Source: Bifidobacteriaceae bacterium
GTDB lineage: Bacteria > Actinomycetota > Actinomycetes > Actinomycetales > WQXJ01
Length of the DNA: 6,199 nt
Direction of reading: 5' to 3'
Assembly (NCBI GenBank): GCA_031268115.1
Contig: JAIRXV010000224.1
Location: forward strand, 1 to 6,199
Part shown: positions 1 through 5,440 of the stretch, in pieces
Position numbering within the stretch: the first letter of the stretch is position 1
Layout: each line of letters begins with the position of its first letter
The notes under the pieces: model-generated
Databases searched by the model: none
Seen by the model: the letters and a program-made list of their open reading frames with translations, nothing else
What the model was told of the DNA's origin: nothing
Program-made: the position numbers and the translations under genes

Positions 1-1427
1 TGGAGGTTTTTGGGCGGGACGCGCTGCGGCTAAGCGAACACGGCTGGCGGGCCATTCGCGGTGGCCGCATCGGTCTGGTGCTCCAAGACGCCTTGGTGTC
101 GCTGGACCCGTTGCGCGCCATCGGCCAGGAAATCGGGGAGACGCTGCGGCTGCACGGCGTTGGGTCCAGAACGGCCCGAGCCAAAAGGGTTGTGGAATTG
201 CTGGACGATGTCGGCATCCCCGACCCCGAACTTCGCGCCCGCCAGCATCCCCACGAACTGTCGGGCGGACTGCGCCAGCGGGCGCTGATCGCGTCGGCCA
301 TCGCTGGGAACCCGGAGCTGATCGTGGCCGACGAGCCGACCACAGCGTTGGATGTGACGGTCCAAGCCCAAATTCTCGATCTGTTAGCCGAGCGCCGCCG
401 CACTGGAACGGCGCTCCTGCTGGTCTCGCACGACCTGGCGGTTGTCTCCCGCATCTGCGACAAGGTGCTCGTCATGAAGGACGGCGAGGTGGTCGAGGCC
501 GGCGACACCCTAGCTGTGCTGACCGCCCCCAACGCCGCCTATACGCGCCAATTGCTTGCGGCCGTTCCCTCGGCCGCCTCGCGCGGGTTGGCCCTCGCCA
601 CCCCCAGGCCCGTTCCGCTGCCCGCCCGGTCCGTCGACCCCGACCGGATAGTCCTACGGTCCGAGTCTGTCTCCCGCGACTTCGCCGCCCCGGATGGGCG
701 CGTCTGCCACGCGGTCCGCGCCGTCTCACTCCACCTGGCCAGGGGCGAGACGCTCGGCATCGTCGGTGAATCCGGATCCGGCAAGTCGACTCTCGCTCGC
801 ATTCTCGTTGGCTTGCTGGAGCCCAGCGCAGGGCGAGTATTGCTGCACGGGCGGCCGTGGGCGCCGCTGCCCGATAGCGAACGCCGGGACCGGCGGCGCC
901 AGGTTCAACTGATCGCCCAAGACCCGCTGTCGTCGTTCGATCCCCGCTACTCGGCGCGCCAGGTTCTGGGCGAACCCCTACGGGGTCTGGGGTTGAGCGC
1001 GGCCGAGGTACGGCTAAAGATCGAACGCGTCACCGGCCTGGTAAACCTGACCGAAGTCCCGTTGGACGCCTCTCCCCGGACCTATTCGGGTGGTGAGCGC
1101 CAACGCCTCGCCATTGCCCGGGCGCTCATAGTCGAACCGTCGGTGCTGGTGGCCGACGAACCCGTCTCGGCACTCGATGTCCTAGTCCAGGCCCAGATAC
1201 TCGATTTGTTGGGGGATGTCCAGGCCAAGACAGGCACGGCTCTGGTCTTCATTTCCCACGATCTGGGTGTAGTCCACCATTTAGCCGACCGCGTAGTAGT
1301 CATGAAAGACGGCTGGGCCGTCGAATCCGGGCCGGCCGATGAAGTGTTCGGCCATCCGAAACACCCATACACCCGCGACCTTTTGGCGGCCCTGCCCAAG
1401 CTACCCGAAGTCGCACCGCATACCTGA
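1..1427 (+). CDS. Fused dual ATP-binding subunit of an oligopeptide/dipeptide-type ABC importer (5' end missing)
   Basis: This cytoplasmic ATPase should power an inner-membrane importer of the Dpp/Opp/Gsi class; two nucleotide-binding domains are fused in one chain. The frame is open to the window edge, so the true start and the first Walker A lie upstream. The GTG at 78 falls inside the Q-loop region (VLQDALVSLDP) and is not the start. Domain 1 shows the Q-loop Gln at 84-86, signature ELSGGLRQ at 255-278, Walker B LIVADEP at 318-338 and switch His at 429-431. Domain 2 has Walker A GESGSGKST at 765-791, Q-loop Gln at 918-920, signature TYSGGERQR at 1080-1106, Walker B VLVADEP at 1143-1163 and switch His at 1257-1259. 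Each domain ends in the family's C-terminal extension (AAYTRQLLAAVP; HPKHPYTRDLLAALP). All visible catalytic motifs are intact. Fused ATPases of this kind include GsiA and mycobacterial OppD/DppD. The binding protein follows 65 bases downstream. Substrate cannot be read from this subunit. Confidence 0.95.
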   Translation, partial: EVFGRDALRLSEHGWRAIRGGRIGLVLQDALVSLDPLRAIGQEIGETLRLHGVGSRTARAKRVVELLDDVGIPDPELRARQHPHELSGGLRQRALIASAIAGNPELIVADEPTTALDVTVQAQILDLLAERRRTGTALLLVSHDLAVVSRICDKVLVMKDGEVVEAGDTLAVLTAPNAAYTRQLLAAVPSAASRGLALATPRPVPLPARSVDPDRIVLRSESVSRDFAAPDGRVCHAVRAVSLHLARGETLGIVGESGSGKSTLARILVGLLEPSAGRVLLHGRPWAPLPDSERRDRRRQVQLIAQDPLSSFDPRYSARQVLGEPLRGLGLSAAEVRLKIERVTGLVNLTEVPLDASPRTYSGGERQRLAIARALIVEPSVLVADEPVSALDVLVQAQILDLLGDVQAKTGTALVFISHDLGVVHHLADRVVVMKDGWAVESGPADEVFGHPKHPYTRDLLAALPKLPEVAPHT

Positions 1428-1480
1428 ACTCGCCTCGCCTCGGCCATTGCGGCCTACACGCGACCCGCATTTCCACCACG

Positions 1481-1487
1481 AAAGGAA
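1481..1487 (+). promoter_or_regulatory. Ribosome binding site that fixes a TTG start
   Basis: A purine run AAAGGAA lies six bases (counting from AGGA) before the TTG at 1493. No in-frame ATG or GTG sits at a suitable distance, and translation from this TTG begins exactly at a classical lipoprotein signal peptide, so the TTG start is well supported. Confidence 0.75.
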
Positions 1488-1492
1488 CACCG

Positions 1493-3184
1493 TTGTCCAG
1501 ACCCGCTCACCCCACCCGCCCCATCCATCGCGCCGCGATCATCGCCGCGGTCCTGTCCTTGCCCGTCGCATTGGTCGCGTGCGCTGGCGAACCCTCCGAT
1601 GGCGGTTCGCCGTCTGCGTCTGCCACCGACGATGGCGGTCAAGCGGCCTCAGCCACCGACTTCACCTGGGGAGTCGAGACTGAGCCAGCGAGTTTCAACC
1701 CGTTTGTCAACTCCCAAGACGCCGCGACACCGATACTTCGGAACCTGTTCGATTCCTACCTGTTCCTCGACGCCGCCGGCGAATACCATCCGTGGCTGGC
1801 CGAATCGTATGAAATCTCCGACGATTCGAAAACCATCACCCTAACTTTGCGTGAGGGAATCACCTTTTCCGATGGCGAGACGCTGGACGCTGAGGCGGCC
1901 GTCCTAAATCTGAACAAGACGCAAGACCCGACCATCGTCGAATCGACCACGTGGGCGGTGAACGTCGAACGGGCGGAGGTGATCGATCCCCGCACGTTCG
2001 CCATCGTCCTCAAAGAGCCCGATGTGCGAATCCTGGAACGCCTTTCGGCCATTTCGGGATCCCCGATTTCCCCGAAGGACTTCGACGGCGAAATCGAAGA
2101 ATTGAAGGCTGGCACCGCCGTCCACGGCACCGGCCCGTTCAAGGTCAGCCAATACAACAAAGGCGAAAGCCTCGTCCTTGAGGCCCGCGAGGACTACGCG
2201 TGGGCGCCCGAGACTCTGACCGGCCGCAACGGCCCGGCCTACGTCAAGAACTTGACTTTCCGGTTCCTAACGGAGGCCTCGACGCGATCCGGTGCACTGC
2301 AATCCGGCCAGGTCGATGCCATCGACGCGGTACCCAGCCAAGACACCGCCATCTTCGCGGACGCCGAGAAATACTCCTATGTTGTCGAGCAGAACGCTGG
2401 CACCCCGTACACGCTGTTCTTCAACGTGTCCCGCCCTCCTTTTGACGACGTTCGGTTGCGCCGGGCGGTCCAAAAAGCCATCGATTTGGATTCCATTGTT
2501 GAGGCCGTCTACAACGGACAAGCGGCCGCCGCGAAATCACCCCTGAGCCCGGCCACCCCCTTCTACGACCCGGCCATCGAGTCCTATCTCACACCCGATG
2601 TGGCCGAAGCGACGGCCCTGCTGGACGAGGCCGGCTGGACCGAGCGCGACGACGAAGGCTACCGCACCAACGCCGATGGCGAACGGCTGGCCATCCCGCT
2701 GTTCTCCAATTCGCGTTTCGTACGCGATTCGCGCGACATTCTCAACCAGGCCATCGCCGATGCCGTCAAGCAGTCGCTGGAAATCGACTACACCTGGCAA
2801 TCCGTCGACTCGGGCACATGGTCCGAACGGCGCGAGTCCAACGACTATGTGGCCTGGGATAACTCGCTCAATACGGGCGATGTCGCATCGGCTCTCGCGG
2901 TCCAATACGATTCCGACCCGGCCGTTGGCTTCATCAACCTCGGTCAGATCGATGACCCCAAAGTGGACGAACTGATTGCGATTGGCCAACAGAGCTTCGA
3001 CCTGGATGTCCGCCGGGACGCCTACAACGAGTTCCAGCATTACGTGTTGGAGGAACAGTCCTATGTCCTTCCCCTCTACGTGCTGCGCAACTCCTACGCC
3101 TCGACTCCCCAAAACACCGGCTTTCTCTTCGACCCGGCACGGGGCAGCAACTGGAGTTCCTACAACGTCGCCAAACCTGCGTGA
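1493..3184 (+). CDS. Family-5 extracellular solute-binding lipoprotein of the ABC importer
   Basis: The 563-residue product is the substrate receptor of the importer, anchored on the outer face of the membrane. Residues 1-29 form a signal peptide: basic n-region with Arg and His, then hydrophobic AAIIAAVLSLPVALVA. The lipobox LVAC puts the lipidated Cys at residue 30. A Gly/Ser/Ala/Asp-rich tether follows to about residue 56. The mature fold starts at FTWGVETEPASFNPF (residue 57) and includes GTGPF at 212-216, both typical of SBP_bac_5 proteins (DppA/OppA class). Length is normal for the family. Stretches such as FRFLTEASTRSGALQSGQVD, RDSRDILNQAI and VDSGTWSERRES recall, from memory, the KPN_01854-like subfamily found beside luciferase-like monooxygenases; a profile search must confirm this. 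The ligand is unknown: peptide, glutathione-like thiol or other organosulfur compound are all possible. It lies 65 bases after the ATPase, probably in the same operon. The stop codon lies within a 23-bp tandem duplication. Confidence 0.93.
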   Translation: MSRPAHPTRPIHRAAIIAAVLSLPVALVACAGEPSDGGSPSASATDDGGQAASATDFTWGVETEPASFNPFVNSQDAATPILRNLFDSYLFLDAAGEYHPWLAESYEISDDSKTITLTLREGITFSDGETLDAEAAVLNLNKTQDPTIVESTTWAVNVERAEVIDPRTFAIVLKEPDVRILERLSAISGSPISPKDFDGEIEELKAGTAVHGTGPFKVSQYNKGESLVLEAREDYAWAPETLTGRNGPAYVKNLTFRFLTEASTRSGALQSGQVDAIDAVPSQDTAIFADAEKYSYVVEQNAGTPYTLFFNVSRPPFDDVRLRRAVQKAIDLDSIVEAVYNGQAAAAKSPLSPATPFYDPAIESYLTPDVAEATALLDEAGWTERDDEGYRTNADGERLAIPLFSNSRFVRDSRDILNQAIADAVKQSLEIDYTWQSVDSGTWSERRESNDYVAWDNSLNTGDVASALAVQYDSDPAVGFINLGQIDDPKVDELIAIGQQSFDLDVRRDAYNEFQHYVLEEQSYVLPLYVLRNSYASTPQNTGFLFDPARGSNWSSYNVAKPA

Positions 3185-3212
3185 AACCGGTCGCCAAACC
3201 TGCGTGAAACCG
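3167..3212 (+). repeat. Perfect 23-bp tandem duplication spanning the stop codon of the binding-protein gene
   Basis: Two identical 23-base copies lie head to tail at 3167-3189 and 3190-3212. The first contains the last codons and TGA stop (3182-3184) of the lipoprotein gene; the second is non-coding. The unit is not a multiple of three, but because it duplicates across the stop the protein end is unchanged. Each copy contains the 11-base word CGCCAAACCTG (3169-3179, 3192-3202), which recurs twice in the next gene. Replication slippage is the simplest origin. Confidence 0.95.
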
Positions 3213-3217
3213 ACCGG
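3187..3217 (+). other. Weak inverted repeat in the gap between lipoprotein and first reductase gene
   Basis: CCGGTCG at 3187-3193 pairs with CGACCGG at 3211-3217 across a 17-base loop. There is no following T-run, so it is not a convincing intrinsic terminator. It arises where the second copy of the 23-bp duplication joins flanking sequence and may be accidental. The rest of the gap to 3268 shows only a ribosome binding site; no promoter could be recognised with confidence. Confidence 0.25.
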
Positions 3218-3254
3218 AAGGCCCTTAGGTCCGTACTTAGACCTTGGATAAGAG

Positions 3255-3259
3255 AAAGG
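3255..3259 (+). promoter_or_regulatory. Ribosome binding site of the first reductase gene
   Basis: AAAGG, within the purine-rich run AGAGAAAGG from 3251, ends nine bases before the ATG at 3269. The frame is open upstream to the lipoprotein stop at 3182-3184 but contains no other ATG, GTG or TTG, so this ATG is the only reasonable start. Confidence 0.65.
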
Positions 3260-3268
3260 CATTCGATC

Positions 3269-4336
3269 ATGAGCTTGACCGTGCTAACCCAAGCACCCAT
3301 CGCCACCCGCGTCGACTTCGACGCCTACCCGTCCGCGATCGCCGGGCTGTCCGCCAAACCTGGCGCGCCCGGGGGATCTGGCGCGCCCGCCAAACCTGGA
3401 GGATCCGCGGGACCCGGCGGGTCGCGGCTGTTCCGTTACACGCCGCAAGGCGATGTCATCCGCCCGCCTTACCCGTTCCAGGGGCGGATCGCCGCCGGCG
3501 GGGATTTCCCTCCCGCATTCCAGCGTTACGTGCTCTACGTCTCCTATGCCTGCCCGTGGGCGCAGCGCCAACTCATCGTCCGCGAACTGAAAGGGCTTCA
3601 GGCCGCCATCCCGGTGGCGGTGGTCGATCCGGTTCGAGACGGTCGGGGGTGGGCGTTTCGCGAGGGGCCAGACTTAACGCTCGACCACTTCAACGGGTTC
3701 ACGTTTCTGCGCGAAGCCTATGAGGCGACCAGCCCCGGCTACCCGGGTCACATTTCGGTGCCGGTGCTGTGGGATACCGTCTCCCAGCGCATCGTCTCCA
3801 ACAACTTCCCGGACATCTCCCTCGACCTGGGCGGGCAATTCAACGCTTGGGCTGACAACCCCGATCTGGACTTGTACCCACAAGAACTGCGCCCGGAGAT
3901 CGACGCCCTCAACGCCAAGGTGTACGACACGGTGAACAACGGCGTCTACAAAGCGGGAGGTGCACGCAATCAGGGCGCCTACGACCGGGCCATCGCGGCC
4001 CTGTTCGCCACGCTAGACGAGTTGGAGGAGCGCCTGGCCGGCAGGACGCACCTGTTCGGCGACCGCCTCACCGAAGCTGACATTCGCCTTTGGGTCACGC
4101 TGGCCCGCTTCGACGCCGTGTACGTCACCCATTTCCGCACCAATCTGCGCCGCCTGGTCGATTACCCCAACCTGTGGGATTACGCCCGCTTCCTCTACCG
4201 AATCCCGGCTTTCAGCGAGACCACAAAGTTCGACCACATCAAACGCCATTACTACATCACCCACGACCATCTCAACCCCCATCGCATCGTCCCCATCGGG
4301 TTGATCGCGGACTGGGATGCCCCAACCCAGCGATAG
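3269..4336 (+). CDS. Glutathionyl-hydroquinone reductase-like (Xi-class GST) protein, paralogue 1
   Basis: The 355-residue cytoplasmic enzyme belongs to the YqjG/PcpF/ECM4 family, which uses an active-site Cys to remove a thiol from thiol-conjugated hydroquinones, releasing hydroquinone and leaving a mixed disulfide resolved by a second thiol. The thioredoxin-like domain holds the active-site motif ACPWAQR with Cys95, the Trp of RDGRGWAF and the cis-Pro165 of VPVLWD. The helical domain holds DTVNNGVYKAG, LTEADIRLWVTLARFD, VYVTHF and the near C-terminal FDHIKRHYY, all as in E. coli YqjG as I recall it. The usual SNES thiol-site motif reads SNNF (residues 177-180), so the Glu and Ser that bind the glutathione gamma-glutamyl group are Asn and Phe. 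This suggests a different thiol, perhaps mycothiol. Residues 29-52 form a Gly/Pro/Ala/Ser/Lys linker that I do not recall from the family. The gene sits 84 bases after the lipoprotein gene and 15 bases before paralogue 2. It is the most canonical of the three. Confidence 0.9.
   Translation: MSLTVLTQAPIATRVDFDAYPSAIAGLSAKPGAPGGSGAPAKPGGSAGPGGSRLFRYTPQGDVIRPPYPFQGRIAAGGDFPPAFQRYVLYVSYACPWAQRQLIVRELKGLQAAIPVAVVDPVRDGRGWAFREGPDLTLDHFNGFTFLREAYEATSPGYPGHISVPVLWDTVSQRIVSNNFPDISLDLGGQFNAWADNPDLDLYPQELRPEIDALNAKVYDTVNNGVYKAGGARNQGAYDRAIAALFATLDELEERLAGRTHLFGDRLTEADIRLWVTLARFDAVYVTHFRTNLRRLVDYPNLWDYARFLYRIPAFSETTKFDHIKRHYYITHDHLNPHRIVPIGLIADWDAPTQR
3351..3399 (+). repeat. Interleaved short repeats encoding a Gly/Pro/Ala linker in reductase paralogue 1
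   Basis: A 13-base word (core CGCCAAACCTG) occurs at 3351-3363 and 3387-3399. Nested between the copies, a 12-base word CTGGCGCGCCCG occurs at 3360-3371 and 3378-3389. The latter contains the 8-base palindrome GGCGCGCC at 3362-3369 and 3380-3387, which could fold into an all-GC 8-bp hairpin with a 10-base loop about 95 bases into the gene. The encoded peptide runs AKPGAPGGS then GAPAKPGGS and is probably disordered. The pattern suggests expansion by slippage in frame. Confidence 0.9.
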
Positions 4337-4340
4337 GAAG
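4335..4340 (+). promoter_or_regulatory. Ribosome binding site overlapping the stop of paralogue 1
   Basis: AGGAAG begins inside the TAG stop of the first reductase (4334-4336) and ends 11 bases before the ATG at 4352. The overlap of stop and ribosome binding site suggests translational coupling of the first two reductases. Confidence 0.6.
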
Positions 4341-4351
4341 CGAAAACCACA

Positions 4352-5413
4352 ATGCCATCTGCGACAACGGCCCGCGCCGACGCCATCGTCCATCTTCCGC
4401 CAACCCTGCCCGGACCGCCACCCGCCGCGGGCCCGCTCGACCTGGAGACTTATGGTCCCTACACGGGCGGCAGGCGGCCGCTGACCACCGGCCAAAGCGC
4501 TCCCGGCACGCGGGCCGACAACCGGCCGCTGACCATCTATCCATTCAATGCCCGAATCTCCCCCGACGGACCGTTTCCGCCCGAACCGGGCCGATACGTC
4601 CTCTATGTCGCACTCGGCTGCCCGTGGGCGCACCGCCAAGTGCTGGTGACGCGACTCAAAGGGCTGACTGGCGCCATCGGTCTGGGTGTGGTCGACTACG
4701 AGCGCGACGGGCGCGGTTGGGCTTTCCGCGAAGGCGAAGACCTGACGCTCGACCCATACAACCACTTCCAATACCTAAGCGAAGCCTATGAGGCCACCGA
4801 ACCGGGCTATGACGGTCACATTTCCGTCCCCGTCCTATGGGACACCAAGACACGGCGAATCGTGGCCAACTACTTCCCCACCATCTCCTACGATCTAGCC
4901 ACCCAATTCGACCCGTGGGCGACCCGCGACATCGACCTGTATCCGCCGGACCTTAGGCCAGACATCGACGCCCTCATCGAACTGATCTACCAAACCGTCA
5001 ACAACGGCGTCTATCGCACCGGGACGGCCCGCACTCAAGCGACCTACGACCAAGCAGTGAAAGAACTATTCGGGGCGCTGGATCTACTCGATTCGCGCCT
5101 GGAAACCCGCCGTTACCTTTTTGGCGACCGCCTAACCCTTGCCGACATCCACCTCTACCCGACACTCGCCCGCTTCGACGTTGCCTACGCCATCACGTTC
5201 AAAGCGAACCTGCGCTGGCTCGTTGACTACCCCAATCTGTGGGACTACGCGCGCCACCTCTACCAACAGCCCGATTTCCGCCAAACCACCCGGCTGCGCC
5301 GATACGCCGAAGGCTACGCGGCCAGCTTCACCCCCTCGCGAATCGCGCCCGCCGGGCCCCTGGTCGACTGGGACGCACCCACCACCCGCGCTACGCCATC
5401 GTCCAACCACTAA
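4352..5413 (+). CDS. Glutathionyl-hydroquinone reductase-like (Xi-class GST) protein, paralogue 2
   Basis: This 353-residue protein is a close paralogue of its upstream neighbour: both share RYVLYV, DGRGWAFREG, EAYEAT, GHISVPVLWDT, VNNGVY and LVDYPNLWDYAR. The active site is GCPWAHR with Cys90, closer to the family consensus than paralogue 1; the cis-Pro is residue 160. The thiol-site motif reads ANYF (172-175) instead of SNES, again lacking the Glu-Ser pair. The C-terminal part has drifted: VYVTHF becomes AYAITF, and FDHIKRHYY becomes LRRYAEGYA, keeping one Tyr but losing the FDHI and His, with about three residues deleted just after. The N-terminus has a Pro-rich segment (PPTLPGPPPAAGP, about residues 17-29) instead of the Gly/Pro linker of paralogue 1. 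The same thiol-conjugate reductase chemistry is likely, on a different substrate. It starts 15 bases after paralogue 1 and ends 27 bases before paralogue 3, so an operon is very likely. Confidence 0.88.
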   Translation: MPSATTARADAIVHLPPTLPGPPPAAGPLDLETYGPYTGGRRPLTTGQSAPGTRADNRPLTIYPFNARISPDGPFPPEPGRYVLYVALGCPWAHRQVLVTRLKGLTGAIGLGVVDYERDGRGWAFREGEDLTLDPYNHFQYLSEAYEATEPGYDGHISVPVLWDTKTRRIVANYFPTISYDLATQFDPWATRDIDLYPPDLRPDIDALIELIYQTVNNGVYRTGTARTQATYDQAVKELFGALDLLDSRLETRRYLFGDRLTLADIHLYPTLARFDVAYAITFKANLRWLVDYPNLWDYARHLYQQPDFRQTTRLRRYAEGYAASFTPSRIAPAGPLVDWDAPTTRATPSSNH

Positions 5414-5423
5414 CCGAAAACGA

Positions 5424-5430
5424 CAGAAAG
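5424..5430 (+). promoter_or_regulatory. Weak ribosome binding site before paralogue 3
   Basis: CAGAAAG ends ten bases before the ATG at 5441. It is a poor match to the Shine-Dalgarno consensus compared with those of the other genes, so paralogue 3 may depend partly on coupling to upstream translation. Confidence 0.4.
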
Positions 5431-5440
5431 CATCACCGCC

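Noticed and set aside
78..80. GTG at 78 as the start of the ATPase gene
   Set aside because: The frame is open to the window edge and upstream residues (RGGRIGLVLQ) continue the domain; a start here would remove Walker A of domain 1.
1428..1492. Promoter or terminator between the ATPase and lipoprotein genes
   Set aside because: Only a 4-bp inverted GGCC pair (1442-1454) and a short CGCCT repeat are visible; no recognisable promoter boxes.
3187..3217. Intrinsic terminator after the lipoprotein gene
   Set aside because: Only a 7-bp stem with a long loop and no T-run; partly a by-product of the tandem duplication.
3224..3247. Small hairpin AGGTC/GACCT upstream of paralogue 1
   Set aside because: Five base pairs with an eight-base loop is too weak to call an operator, attenuator or riboswitch.
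2537..3262. Long antisense open frame of 241 codons opposite the lipoprotein gene
   Set aside because: It lies within a clear family-5 binding protein gene, has no family motifs or suitable ribosome binding site, and is a usual by-product of GC-rich codon use.
3244..3723. Overlapping + strand frame of 159 codons starting just before paralogue 1
   Set aside because: Arg/Pro-rich translation with no family resemblance, overlapping a convincing gene in another frame.
4013..4771. Antisense open frame of 252 codons spanning the junction of reductase paralogues 1 and 2
   Set aside because: It is opposite two well-supported genes and is low in recognisable motifs; shadow frame.
4090..4791. + strand frame of 233 codons across the paralogue 1/2 junction
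   Set aside because: Composition-driven frame rich in Arg, Pro and His; both underlying genes are strongly supported in other frames.
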